Positions 24,060 to 37,024 of a stretch of 64,000 nucleotides of DNA are shown here, piece by piece. The position numbers and the translations under genes were made by a program. Source of the DNA: Euryodendron excelsum (Eukaryota; Streptophyta; Magnoliopsida; Ericales; Pentaphylacaceae); contig CM065390.1 in assembly GCA_033060915.1 (NCBI GenBank), positions 14,669,501-14,733,500 on the forward strand. Reading direction: 5' to 3'. The notes below the pieces were generated by a model. It was not told the origin of the DNA, did no database searches, and saw nothing but the letters and a program-made list of their open reading frames with translations. Position 1 is the stretch's first letter. Every line of letters begins with the position of its first letter.

Positions 24060-25085
24060 TCCCTCTCCGCTGAATTTGGTGTTTGGCCTTTTGGTGTTAC
24101 TATAATGCCCTTGCTTGGAAATTTACATCATGCATGATGCCAATATCTCTCTTTAAAAATTCCATGACCTTCTCTTATTTATTTTTTTGCTAACTAATGA
24201 TTTAATTAAGTCCTTTGACCTCTCCCATAAAATCCTATTTTAGTCAAATTAAGTTGGAACAAGTCATTTTAAAGAAGTAGAGTTAAGGTTAGAGTTAAAA
24301 GTTTGAATATTTTATTTGTATAATTGAAAAAAAAGAGGCAACGGGAAGGAGATGATAACTCGGGTAACATATCATTTTTATTTTATATAAAGTTTGGGAG
24401 ACAATATTAAAAAATCTAACTATCTATACCTAGAAAACTGCGAGCTAAATCTTGTATTCTTGTATGGAAGGAACAAAAAACTTTTGTTCACATAAAAAAA
24501 TTACAATGTATCATGAAGTTGGTTGTCTTGTTTCATGTTACCATAATGCCCTTCAAAATTCACATCATGCATGATGTGAATCTCTCTCTTCTACAATTCA
24601 AAGACTTTTCTTATTTATTTTTTTCTTGCTAAATAAGTCCTTTGTGCACTTCGGCACATCCCTATTTTTAATCGAAGTTGGACCACTTGTAAATTTAAAT
24701 GAATTTTTGAATAGTCATTTTAACAAGATTTTATATAATGAACATGACCTTTCAAAGAAGGATGGAGTTAAGGTCAGAGTTAAAGGTTCGAATCTTTCAT
24801 TTTTGAAGAAATGGGGAAGAGAGAAAAGGGGACAACAAGGATGGAGTTAAGGTCAGAGTTAAAGGTTCGAATCTTTCATTTTTGAAGAAATGGGGAAGAG
24901 AGAAAAGGGGACAACGTAGGAATATATTATTTTGCTTTTATATATAGTTTACGAGACTATATTAGATTTTTGGAATCTAACAATTTATGCCTAGAAAACT
25001 GTGAGCTGGGTCTTGCATGCGTTCTTGTATGAAAGGGGAAAAAAATTTATATTCACAATGAAAAATTGAATGTATCGTGAAGATT
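24060..25085. repeat. Diverged ~0.5-kb segmental tandem duplication
   Basis: Copy 1 (about 24060-24515) and copy 2 (about 24520-25085) share in the same order: ataatgcccttc/g, acatcatgcatgatg, tcttatttatttttttgct, aagtcctttg, gagttaaggt-agagttaaa, cctagaaaactg-gagct, cttgta and gtat-c/tgtgaag. They are well diverged, so the event is old. Copy 2 is longer because it contains a recent internal 79-bp duplication. No coding potential was recognised. Confidence 0.75.
24759..24916. repeat. Identical 79-bp tandem duplication
   Basis: A 79-bp unit beginning aggatggagttaaggt and ending aaaggggacaac occurs twice back to back with no difference that I can see, nested in the older half-kb duplication. 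Identity suggests a recent event or an assembly duplication. Confidence 0.9.
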
Positions 25086-26159
25086 GATAAATTGAATTCA
25101 TAGTCTTTAAGAGATATATCCATAATTCTCCTTTCCATATAAGTAGGTCCTATAATTTGAGAGAGCAGTAATGCAACCATCAACAGAAAATTTGTGAATT
25201 TAGTATCTTCCTTTGCTATTTTCACATGATCGATGTCTTCAAATTTTGCAAAAAAAAGGGGTAGCCATATAGAATAATATATCAAAAAAACATAATGCAT
25301 AATGTTAGGCACAATCTTATTAAGAATCTTATATGAACAATCTTGCTATGTGATGGAACAACTTTACTATAACTGTATCTTTTTCTTTTATTTTCTTGAG
25401 TTGATAATACTTCACATCCTTGTAGTTTATATGAACTTCATGTCCTGTATTTTTTATTATATCAATTAAACACTTGTATTTATAAAAAAAAAATTACAAT
25501 GTTAGCCCCCTGTTATACTTCCGCTTCTAAAACTAACATAAAGATTGCCACATAGCTGTTTTACAAGATGCCATATGACAATTTTTCATCTAAATTTAAA
25601 CAAAAACTAAAAAAGAAAAGTTGACAGTGGAACCATTTACAAATAATTTTTTTGTAAAAGTGTAATTTACCATCTTAATACCCTATATATGTATATATAT
25701 GTTCCCATTTATTCTTCTTTTTGTTTGTGAGGTAACCTATCAAATAGAAGAACCAAATCAATAGATTCAACAATACAATTAGCTTAAACAAAATGCTTAA
25801 CATTTTTTTCCGTAAATCCTCTTTATTTTTCTGTGGGTAAAGTTGTAAATTCACAATTGGTAGGTCAAGTTGTAATTTCATGACTCAGTCCTCTATGGGC
25901 CCCATGACAGAGGTACAGAGATTGTCGCCTTTTGATAAGTGAGAAAGGGCACCTAAGGGTCGGAGGAACCGTGTCAAACACGTGATTCTCCCCTTTCCAA
26001 ACTAGGCAAATTCCATAGTCAATCCATTCGCACCCTAATAAAAACACCCTTGTAATATAGTCCAATGATCAAGTCGTAAACTTAATTAATGGGCCCAAGA
26101 GATCAAGACCGTGAAAATTTACCACCGCTTTTGAGGATAAAATATTGACCATAACGGTT

Positions 26160-27106
26160 GTACCATGTAACATTACTGAATTGGTACAATAGGCCAATGA
26201 AATAAATTACGTAAGCATGTTAAAATCCTAGTAACAGAAATTAGCAGTAAATTTACATGTCTTGCTTTGTTGTAGAATAATGACTTAATTTCATTGGTCC
26301 GTTGTATGAAAACAAGAAGAAGATAACAATGTAAAATGATCGTAGTTAGGGATGGTAATAAATCAGAGAAAGTGAAGCTACGATCAAATCCGTCCCATTT
26401 GGGGTGAAAATAGATGTCACAATGAAAATTTTATAGGAGGATTGGCTAAGTTCTTCTATTGCCTCGTCCCGTCCCGTTCCGCCCCACTTTCTTTACTTTT
26501 AACATTATTTTTATATAGGCTACTTTTAAGTGATACCATCATTAGGTTTCATGTTAATTAGTGTCCAACTTATGTTCACTAGTTTTTTAAGGTTATTTGT
26601 TTAATGGGCTTTTAATTTGTTATATTAAGCATTAGTTTCTTTTAACAGTACAATAATACCATTTTGATATATATGTAATTCAAAATATTTAGAGGTTAAT
26701 TTCATCTTACTACCAAGTGAAGACTATGAAACTATTAATATTTCTAATACCTTAGTTTTTTTTTTTTTTTTTTTTACTTTGTGTTGTTGTTTTTTTTATA
26801 CCAATAAAAATAAATAAAAAAAAAACTTGGGTTTGGAATTGGGCTTGTGCAAAGGCGAGAGTGGAGGTAGAGATGTGGGGAGGTTTGTATACGTGGAGAC
26901 GGAGATGGTACAGTATCACCTTGCTGATTTGATACAGCATGTCAATGAAACGAGTTACATAAGCATGTTAAAATCCTCCTCACATAAATCAACATAAATT
27001 TACGTGTCTTTTCTTGTTATAGAATAATAACTTAATTTTATCGGTCTGTTGTATGACACCAACGATAAACAATAAGATGATGTTGTAAAATGATCGTAAT
27101 CAATAT
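26160..27106. repeat. Pair of ~190-bp direct repeats
   Basis: The segments at about 26160-26350 and 26905-27106 share gcatgttaaaatcct, aaatttac-tgtctt, tagaataa-gacttaattt, ggtc-gttgtatga and tgtaaaatgatcgta in the same order, about 745 bp apart. The intervening DNA contains a T-run (26758-26775) and no gene. Confidence 0.7.
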
Positions 27107-28429
27107 TTTCTTCACTTTGAGGGGATTTTGACTTATTTCATTTTACATTCTTTCCACGATGGCCCTATTGAATAGGACATTTTACATTCTTTCCATCAAG
27201 AAAACATTGAATAGGACATTTTTTTCCATTCGCATGTAACATGTCCTGGCCAAAGGTTGGACCACCCCTTTCATCAATGGTAGATTTAACCCTAAATATG
27301 TTTTCAAATTTTATTATTTTGATTGTTTCAATAATTAAATGATTTACTCTATATATTTCTTTCACTTTATATGATCAAATAATGCATGCTCAAATGAACC
27401 TTATGGACGCATCTTAGCAACTCAAAAAAATACTTATAATGAAGTTATTAATGTTAATATTAACTAAAAAATGTAGATTTGAGATATAAACCTCTCCCTT
27501 TTCTGTTTTTTAAAAGAGTTGTTCGTGATGGGTGTGTTTATCTCCGGTTGGAACGCGGGCATTGTACAAAGCGTATGTATATATAATTTGCCTTAACAAA
27601 AAATTAATATTAATATTAGTATTTGCAAACTTTCATCTTAAAAATGTAATAATTTATAAACTAGTCTAACTACTAATCAGCAAACAAAATAACTAAGGCT
27701 GTTTTACCCCTATAATATTTGTTACGTATTCTAAGAGCGCTGAACAATTACCCTTCATAGTTACCAAAATAAAAAATGAAAGTGAGAAACGCAATCAAAA
27801 AATATAAAGAAAAACAGAAAGTGAAAAACAATTGAGAAACTTAATAGAAATCTCATTAAGAAATTTTTGCGAAACTCAAATGAGACTTTTAATAATTTCA
27901 CAAACTTAAAGGAGACTTTGAAAATTTAGTAGAAATTGATATGAATAATTTCATAAGTACTTAGAACTTAAAGAGAAAAATATATAAAAATTAATATTTT
28001 AAATTTTTAAAAGTTTCCTCCAAATTTTTCAAAAATTTTGACAAATATCTAAAGAGTTTCTTAAACGTTTTTCAAAATTTTTTAAAACATTTTTCAAAAG
28101 TTATGAAACAGGTTTCATACTAATACGCTGAAGCACATTTCTCTCTCTTCCATATGAGTTTTCGGCAACTATATTAGTCCCACTATACATGTTTTTCCAT
28201 CCAAGCTAGGTACAAAATATTTCCTTCATTTTTTTAACCCTCGTTCAGTCAAGGGCAAATCCGTATAATAACTGTCCTTCCGTCTCCTCCTTTTCATGTG
28301 TGTACTCATGTATATGTCTCTATATATATTTTTTTGCTATAGAAAGCAAACACATACTAATCATATTATAAAGCATCTATATATACATATACCTACATAT
28401 ATCATTAAGATTGCTACATTTGTGGTACA

Positions 28430-28700
28430 CTTACGCAGGTTCTGATGTTTGTGGGTCCTACTGTGGGAGATCACACCATCCCAACCGTTGATCAAAATGG
28501 ATCTGCATAGGGGTACCGTTGTGTGATTGGGGTGGTAGCTAAGAATTAATAAATTTTGACAACGTGGTCCTGAGAAAGAATAGTCCCATTCATAGTACAG
28601 TCAACGTTTGTCCAGCCTGACTTTCAGATCAACTATGAAATCTCCGTCCATATTTTTGGCTGCTTATATCCTATAAGAGGCTGCCACGTGTAAGACTATA
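28430..28700. promoter_or_regulatory. Upstream promoter-like patch of the AP2 gene
   Basis: About 1.7-2 kb upstream of the AP2-gene start codon is a less AT-rich block with gtgggtcctactgtggg, ccaaccgttgatc and a G-box in ctgccacgtgtaag (cacgtg at 28685-28690). It could be a distal promoter module of the RAP2.7-like gene; this is inference from composition and motifs only. Confidence 0.3.
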
Positions 28701-29846
28701 GATATAAGTGGTTTGTGTACATATATATCTTGTACGTATTTGGATATTAGAGAGAATAATACCTATTTTAGGTAAAACCGTAAAAGATACGTAAATTGCA
28801 AAACTGCCACATTCAGTGAGACATGTTGAACTTGTGCAAGGTCTCGGATCCCAAGGCTCTTGTATTGGTGACCGACCATTTTGTATGTGAAAGTCACAAG
28901 TATTTGATTTTGCTGGCTCCTTTTTATGAACGGAACCAGTACCCGTTTTAATTGAAGAATGGCAAATGCTACCTTAAGAGGTTTTCACGGTACTAATACT
29001 TATGCAATCTCAACTGTTAAATTGAAAAATAAAAAATATTTTATCATTAAATGAGAGTTTTTTGTAAAAAAAAAAAAAAAGATAATTTTGATGAATGCGA
29101 TCAATAGTTATCACAATGTGATCATATTTTGTGATAATTATTAGTACATTAAGCAATAACTATGATCAGTACCACTAATAATTACTATCAGTTTGAGTGG
29201 TAAGTGCCCTTATGGTACTAGCACTCTCAAGGTACAATAGTGTTTCACGAAATATTAATTAATACATGAACTTAAAGACTCAACCCTATTAAAATTTTTA
29301 AATCTTATATCTACCATTGTAAAACCAAGCTATTAGAGCTTGAGAAGTATTATATTCATTAAAAATTTATTCGAGATTGATGTATTATTTATATTAATAT
29401 TTAAAGGCAAAACACTAATTTTTTCTCTTTTTGTTTGAATTACTTTGATATTTGTTGATTTGAGAGTAGAGATGTAAACTCACACTCCCCAATTGAAAAA
29501 AACTACCAAATAGTTGTCGTCAATTTTAACCCATCATGGTAGTTTTCTTACACACTTGCGATTTTTTTCTATCAGAAATTACCATTTGAATTTTAAAATC
29601 TAAGCATAATTAAGCCAAACTTTGACATATTTAGAACATATTAATTTTGTAAGCTTAACAAGCTTATTTATGCTCTAGGACTATCTAAAAACTTATTTAC
29701 TAAAACTCCGGGCGTCACACATTTGCAAATCAAATTACTCAAAGCTCGACTTAATAGGAGTTCATTTAAAGCCTAAATCAACAAACTCTTTTTAATATAT
29801 TTTACAACTGGTTAAATTTTTACGGCCCTAATTAAATCATTTAAAT

Positions 29847-30392
29847 TTGGCCTTTGTTTTTTTAGTTTCTTCTTGCCTCTACCTCTCCACTTGTCCTCCA
29901 AGGCTCCACCAGCAAACAAAATCTCTCTATCTCTCTCTCTCTCCATTTGCAGTACGTTTCTCTTCTCTCTCTAGATATTTGTCTCTCTTCTTGCCATGGA
30001 ACCTGACAACTGGCCGTTATATTCACCACCATGACTCTCTCTCTCTAGTATGCTCTCTCTCACTAAATCTCTTTCTTTCGCTACTGGTGTTGAATGTAAC
30101 TCCTCTGAGCTTCTTTCACACGCCTCAGTTGGACTGCCGTTACAGAGAAAGAAAGACAAAGTTTCAGTCGCAAATCTCTCTCTCTTTCTCTCTCTCGATT
30201 TCAGTGTCTGTATCTACTATCATTCATAGAATTCCAATATTCAGATCTCAATACCCCTGTCTAGAGTCTAGATATATCTGTTCATTATCGTTATCGTCGT
30301 GTGATTGCTTTCGGTGAACTGAAATTTCAATGCTCTGTAAAAGTTACTGTGATTGAAGATCATTTTTAGAATCTTAACCTTGAGAGAGAGAT
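29847..30392 (+). promoter_or_regulatory. CT-rich 5' leader of the AP2 gene with upstream ORFs
   Basis: The half-kb before the AP2 start codon is strongly pyrimidine-rich with several (ct)n runs (29920-29944, 30034-30048, 30174-30196), typical of plant 5' UTRs. If transcribed unspliced it holds small upstream ORFs: 29996-30034 (12 codons), 30031-30048, which overlaps its end, and one starting at 30050. The 156-codon frame at 29847-30317 is low-complexity Ser/Leu from the CT runs and is not a gene. Confidence 0.5.
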
Positions 30393-33300
30393 ATGTTGGA
30401 TCTCAATGTTGATGTAGTCACGGTAGATTCAACTTGCGATGAGCTCGAGACAAATATCACGACGGAGAAGCTTCAGGACGGTGATGATTCCGGGACTTCG
30501 AATTCCTCTGTTGTTAACGCCGACGAAGCTCCGAATAATGTTGCGGACGAAGACTCGAGTTCTAACCGCACCACTCCCTCCGATAAAGTCTCTTCGTTCA
30601 ATTTCGATATCTTGAGCAAAGGGAAAGGTTGTAGTGTCGGCAACATCATCGCAATCGAAGACGAATGCAACCAGACTTTGGCGCCGGCGCTGGTTACGAG
30701 GCAGCTATTTCCAGTCGGTGATCCGGAGGAGATTGGCTCTGGATCGGCGTCGGCGACGTCTTTGTTGCGGCCACAGTGGTTGAATCTCTCTTTTCCCGAC
30801 TCTGGAGGTGGGGCAGAGTTGATAACTCTTCAGCAACAGCCGCAGCCGCAGCCGCAGCCGCAGCCGCAGCAGGTGAAGAAAAGTCGGCGGGGCCCCAGGT
30901 CTCGGAGCTCGCAGTATCGCGGAGTTACGTTTTATCGGAGAACTGGGCGATGGGAATCACATATCTGGTAACCTATTTGTCGTACTTTTTTCTTAATTTA
31001 TCGATTCTGCTTATTTGTATGTATACATACACTTGTATACATGTATATAGTATATGGAATTTAGGGGGTAATGGTTGTGTTGGGTCAACAAATTCTGACT
31101 GTTTTTGCATGATATTAACTGAACTTTGTGTGCGCGTTTGTGGTGTTGTACAGGGATTGTGGGAAACAAGTATATCTGGGTAAGCAATTGATCTATTTGC
31201 TTGATTTATTGCAATCGTTAAATTGATTAGTAATAACGTATATCAAGCTATCAACAGTTGATATTTTCTGATTAATTTTTATGTTGGATTGTTTTAGGTG
31301 GATTTGATACTGCTCATGCTGCTGCTAGGTAAGAGTTTTTTTTTTTTTTTTTGGGAGTGAAACACCCTATCTGATATTTAAATTTGACTAGTTTGTTGAT
31401 TTTGGCTTAATTTCAATTGTCATAATTCAGAGCATATGATCGTGCTGCGATTAAGTTTAGGGGAGTTGATGCTGATATCAATTTTAATATAAGTGATTAT
31501 GATGAAGATATGCAACAGGTAGGCAGTAGATGGCAAACTATCATTCACTTTTTTCCTCTTTATCTAAGTATAATTTGTTGCATGCTAATTGTCTTTTAAC
31601 TAATGAGCAGATGAAAAACCTGACTAAAGAGGAATTTGTGCATATACTTCGTCGCCAAAGCAATGGATTCTCTAGGGGCAGCTCAAAATATAGAGGAGTC
31701 ACCCTGCACAAATGTGGTCGATGGGAGGCTCGAATGGGACAGTTCCTTGGGAAGAAGTGAGAAGCCCTTAAAACTCAAAACTGTTATTACTTAGACGATC
31801 TTATTGTTAGATATAAATATTAGAAGTTATAAATCTGGTAGTTGGTGTCATGAACTCTGATTTGGCTTTTGAGAACTTGTCATCGTGTTTTTACTCAATC
31901 TGGATAGAAATCTAGGATGGTAATTTCAAACCAGAAATGCTTAGGGACCCCTTTTATCCACGAGATTATGATGTTTGCTTGCAGGTATATATATCTTGGG
32001 TTATTCGACAGTGAAGTAGAAGCTGCAAGGTCCTTGTGTTCATGAATTCATATTCCTTGACACTGGATTTCTCACTCTGAAATCTCAAATTTATTGGGCT
32101 TCTTCCAACAAAATCTCCATTTTAATTTTCTGAATCCAGGGCTTATGACAAGGCAGCCATCAAACATAATGGAAGGGAAGCGGTCACCAACTTTGAGCCT
32201 AGTACCTATGAAGGGAAGATATGTGTGGATGCTAATAAAGCAGGTATCCTTCTATTATAACTTGTGTTTTATTTGGTCCAAATTGCAAACTACACCAATG
32301 CCGCCTCTTCCCCTGGCGATTCCCCCTCTTTCAAGAACCAACAAATTACCTGTTAATTTTAACAATTTCGTTCTTGTTACAGGTGGAGGAACTACCCAGA
32401 ATCTTGATCTGAATCTCTGGATTTCTCCACCTACAGACATTCCAAAGGGGAACGACAGTGTCAGAGATTTACAATTACATTGTGCTAATTGTGAAATACC
32501 TGATGGAAAAAGGCTAAAGGTACTGTTTTGATCAAGATGCATTGTATTTCAACCAACCCGTTTTTCATTTTTTGAATCCCTTTTGTCTAAATTTGTTTAT
32601 CAAGCCATTTTCACTGAGTGAAAATTTTAAATCTTCCATACAGCTTGCTTTTAAATTTGTTGATCAATGCTTTTTACGTATTTTACAGGTTGCAAGCCCT
32701 GTTTGTGCTCCTATGGATGGACAAAACATCAGTGGTCTAACAATGGCATCCAAGCACCCTCCAATATGGTCCGGCGTCCATCCCAGTTTCACACCAAACT
32801 ACGAGGTGACTATCTTCTATCATGTCAATCTCATTATACAAAACTGAGTCGCAATTTCTACCTTGTAAAAGTCTCATGACTCAAACAACAAAGAAAAATC
32901 TACCTTGTACAACCTTGGAGAAGTGCAATCATTCTAATATCACATTATATTTGATAAAAGACAAATAGAAGCAGGATCTTCTTCGGTGAATCCCTCTTGT
33001 TCCTCTTTAGTCCCTTTTCATAAGTTAACAAAAGTCAGAGTCCTTATTTTAGTGGATGTCAAATAATAGCTGAACACCTCAATCATATATTAGCCTCCTA
33101 AGAAGCCTGCCAACTGATTAGAACTTCAGTTTACGCTTTCCTTTTTCTTTGGCTGTTGTGTCTACACAAGTAATGAGCATTATGGTGCTAGAAGTTTCCA
33201 CAGTAGGACCAATTATTGGTTTCGTTTTCTCTCATTCCATGATTTTAACATTTCCCATAAGATAAAAATCTGTAAAATGCTCTTATAAGATGTAATTAAC

Positions 33301-34118
33301 ATTTATCTATATATGTAAATGTATTACAAAATATTTTGCATATCCAATAATATAAATGTTGTTGTCTAAGGTGGGTAGTATGTAGTGTTGGACCTTATTT
33401 TCTCAACTAATTTCTCTTCAATTACAGTGTAACGTTACAAAACCATTAAGTTAATGGTGCCTTTTTTGGTCTGCCAATTATGTTGTAGTGCCATATGCAA
33501 ATTTCGAAAGGCTGGTCATAAGCCATGCTTTTGTTAATAAAATTTTCTTCCCTGATTTTCTTCCATCTCCCTCCCCCTGCCCTCTCTGTTTCTTTATGCT
33601 AATATATGTGGTTCCTGGATACTACTGTTGGGTATAGACTTAATTTTCTGTAGTTGCTTATTTAACACTACATTGAGAATTAGATTTAAAGAAAAAAATA
33701 TATATAAAAAAAAGGATGAAGAAGAAACTTCTTGGTTGTCAACATTGACCAACCAAAAGGCGGGGAAGACACAAACAAAGACAAAGCAAGTTGAGCATCT
33801 AATTTGAATTTCCAACAAATGATGGTGATCTTTTCTTTTCTCTTCTTCTTTTTTTGACAGGAAAGAACATTAGGGAAGGCAGCTGAGGCCCTTCCTTTGC
33901 CAGCATTCTCAAATTGGGCATGGCAAATGCAGAGCCACGGCGTGGTTAGCCAGGTGGCACTGTTCTCCAATGCAGCATCATCAGGATTCGCTTCTTCCAC
34001 CACCACTGCTCTGTCACCTGCCTTTCCACTGCAGACCCCACAGAACAAGACTGCCCACACGCTCTACCTTCCAACACCCACCACCACCATTTCCCATTCT
34101 TACAACCATAAGAACTGA
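30393..34118 (+). CDS. RAP2.7: AP2-like transcription factor, RAP2.7/TOE1 class (euAP2, miR172-regulated)
   Basis: Nuclear DNA-binding repressor of the euAP2 group that delays flowering and phase change. Coding exons: 30393-30967, 31154-31179, 31298-31328, 31431-31518, 31611-31756, 31985-32029, 32140-32243, 32383-32519, 32689-32805, 33861-34118; total 508 aa, all GT-AG and in phase. The N-terminus MLDLN and the later LDLNLW are EAR-type repression motifs. A Gln-Pro run precedes the basic [17 protein letters not shown] signal that opens the first AP2 domain (about residues 170-235); the second opens at [20 protein letters not shown]. The 26- and 31-nt microexons inside the first AP2 domain are usual for this family. 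The last exon has the miR172 site, encoding AASSGF. The start codon is the only ATG giving the MLDLN family start. The class fits RAP2.7/TOE1 better than AP2 itself (MLDLN start, NADGDE-like region), but the exact ortholog is not proven. Confidence 0.95.
33970..33990 (+). promoter_or_regulatory. miR172 target site in last exon of the AP2-like gene
   Basis: The 21 bases match the complement of miR172 except for one G:U pair and the last base; the core is gcagcatcatcaggattc. It is in frame and encodes AASSGF, as in other euAP2 genes. miR172 acts there by cleavage and translational repression. Confidence 0.95.
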
Positions 34119-35480
34119 AGAAATATCTTGGGGTTTCAATAATTTGTTTGCACATTCTCTTGGGAAATTCAGCTGGGCTGGAGATTAAGCAACAAAAATC
34201 AGGAGAACATTGAAATTGATTTCTGTTTTGAGTGTATCATACAATATTATATGATGTATAGATTGACAATATACTTTCAAGGACCTGCTGCTGTAATTGT
34301 GGTATCACTATCACCATTCTCTGCTAAGAGAAGGATTATATCTTGACATGTTTGAGGATCACAGCCATTATAACTGTATAAGCTTGCTTCGAATTTGTTG
34401 ACAAAATCATATTCTCCTAGAGCAGAAACGGGAGTGCTAGCTCTTGCTAACTCTTACATTGCAGGCAGATTAAGAGGTGCTGTACATGGAGATTGCTGAG
34501 AGTGCTTATCCTGTCGTATATCATACGACTCTTATACTGTGTTTGGATGTTGAATTTATCAAGAGCAAGGGAAATGAAATTACTTATACATATTCTTTTC
34601 TTCTTTTTTTTTTTTTTTTTGTTGAGCGACCTATACTTTTTTATTCTCTCCTTATTTTCTTAACCCAATCAAGCAAAAGAAGAAAAAATATATATATTTT
34701 GGTTTGGTTATGGTTCCGGTTCCGTTTTTGTTTTTTGTGTTCTCGAAAGCAAATAATTTGATCTAAAACAAAAAAAAAAAAAAAAAATAGGCCATCAAAA
34801 ACACCATTGTTTTCTTTTTCGAATGATACAATTTTAAAATTTTAAAAACCACATTATTTTTAGTTTCTAAAATTATGGTGTTTTAAAAAAAAAAATTCCA
34901 AAACCAAGCTCTGAAACCGGTTTACCAAACGCTATTATGATATAAATAGTTTTCGGAACAAATTTGCTAAACACGTTTCTGCCTAATACAAACCAACAGT
35001 GACAGAGAAAGCACTGGGAAACTGTGGAATCCTCTGCAAATGTTCTTTTGATAATGAACGGTGAAGTCATAATCAAACAATGTGTTGATTTTGTTTCTAT
35101 TGCTTAGGAATGAAACTGGTGATGATTTTTTTATATTTTCTTTTAAATTATAAATTGTTAGTGACCACATGAAATGCCGCTGAGGAAATAGAGGTTGTGA
35201 GCTGTCCAAGGAAAACAGTAGCAATAGTGAACTAGTTGTTCCCATTTTCCTTTTAGGTAGCAGCCATAGTGGATATCTAGAGTAGATTCCAGAGCACCCT
35301 AAAATGGAGTTGGAATATGTTTTTTTGTAGTGCTGGCCCGACCCATCAAAAATAGGTACCTCCTACCTCAGTAAACCCTGATGCCAAAAGCCCTTACAAT
35401 ATATATACAGATATAATATATATATATATATATATTTGGCGGATCGATTAAGTCCACAGGAACTATGTATACTTCATATA

Positions 35481-35583
35481 TTAGATGAATAACCGTTGAT
35501 TACAAAGAGGTGTAAGAGGGGTCGAACTTGAGATTTGATGTTTAGTACGAGAACTAGCCCACCAATGATCCACCCACTTACAA
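35481..35583 (-). repeat. tRNA-like head (SINE remnant?)
   Basis: On the minus strand attggtgggctagttctcgt is followed about 25 bp later by ctcaagttcgacccc, close to a pol III box B. The arrangement resembles the tRNA-derived heads of plant SINEs. No full tRNA fold is seen. Confidence 0.35.
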
Positions 35584-36968
35584 TCACAGCTGAAAGATTT
35601 GGATCAATCTTTACAATCTCCAACCTAAAAATTCCCACACCATTTGAATGACATTTTTCCTTTTCTTTGATGGAGACATGACATACTTTCTGAGACTAAT
35701 TAAAAGGATCATAGGAATTTTGTATGATTCTTGTATCATTATGGAATGAGTTCTGATGCTTTACTGAGACACAGTGAACATTGATAAATTCCAGATAAAA
35801 GGGCCATTTTGGAAGCTCCGAGACCAAAAGGGGCTCCTGCTGAAAACTACCAAATGCCCCACTAAAGTTGGGTGCTTATGCCTTCGCTGGACATTTAATT
35901 AGAGAACATATTATTAAGTTTCAAGACTAAGCATTCACTTAAAAGCAGTCTTAACAATGACTTCATCTTGTGTCGGTTTGTTCATCGCGAATTAATTTTT
36001 AATTACTGCAATTATTACTCAATTGGGAAGAAAAATCATATTATTGCGCTTATGCAAGTGAATTGTGAACTTTCAACAGTTGCAGCACAAGAGGAGAGAG
36101 AGAGAGAGAACATTATACATTTATGATGTATTTGGAATCCCAATTTATCAAAGAGCAAAGCAAAGGAAAAGGAAAAGATAAAGAAAAAGAGAACAAAATT
36201 CGGATTGCAAACACAGCAACAGTTCCTTTTTTAAGGAATGTGATTAACAATAGTATGGAGTCTTCAAAAATGCAGCATAAAAAAGCAAAGAAATGTCATT
36301 GGACATGGTTTGATTCTAAGGAAATGCAGGTGAATGGTGCTGACCTCAAAGTTGCAATCCAAATCCACATTGTGGAAAAGACTGTTAGGATGCATGTGAT
36401 AAAAGTTACGATTCTAATTGTTGCAATTCATGTAGAAAAAATTACAGACCTATGTGGCAAAAGCCACTATTCATATGATTAAAGTTCCCTCTCTTATTTT
36501 TTCATTTTTGGTCCAAAATAACCCTTCAAATCATAACTTGCTCAATGACTTCCAGGTCGATTGAGCTAAGGACAAGAATGACAAATTCAGTTACATGTTC
36601 ATCAACTGAAAATGCAAAGAAACTACAAGCCTCATTAGCTTCTACTGGGTGAAGTGTAGTAGAATATGAGTGGTTTTGTTATTTTTCAACGGATTGGTTG
36701 GTACTTGAATATTACAAAAGAACTTTTCCATCATTATTTGGTGCATGCATTGAAGTATTTTCTCCTGCATATATATGGCTAAACTCAGTAGATTTTCATT
36801 TTTTGTTTTTTGGGATGTTAACCTCAATATTAAGTCTCCCAATTTCCTTGAACTTTGTAAGAAGGATTGCATGTAAATCCCGATATTTTATGTATTATAT
36901 CAAAATTTGTCATGAACTCTTTATGGTCATCCAAAATTTATATATTGTCATAAATATAAATTCTATAT

Positions 36969-37024
36969 TAAGACCTGGGGTTTTTGATCTAAGACCTGGG
37001 GTTTTTGATCTAAGACCCGGGGTA
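36969..37024. repeat. 21-bp minisatellite, 2.6 copies
   Basis: The unit taagacctggggtttttgat-c starts at 36969 and 36990 without change, and a partial third copy (taagacccgggg) starts at 37011. Confidence 0.88.

Larger units (their letters stand above)
16600..29846. other. Gene-poor intergenic region (13 kb)
   Basis: No open frame here shows a recognisable domain, conserved motif or splice-compatible exon series. The region is very AT-rich (for example 20000-22700, 27400-29800) and contains repeats, TE remnants and three GC-richer patches that are listed separately. It separates UPF2 from the AP2 gene, and both are on the + strand, so its right part should hold the AP2-gene promoter. Confidence 0.7.

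Noticed and set aside
29847..30317. 156-codon open frame before the AP2-like gene
   Set aside because: Ser/Leu-rich product of CT repeats in the 5' leader, with no motif, and it ends before the true start.
34530..34960. Inverted-repeat-like ends with tgtttgg motifs
   Set aside because: The similarity between the ends is short and the region is T/A-run rich. No target duplication was found, so no element is claimed.
36123..36482. 119-codon Lys-rich open frame between AP2-like and NOT4-like genes
   Set aside because: No recognisable domain, no splice-linked exons and no codon pattern like its neighbours. Chance is the simplest reading, though a small gene is not excluded.
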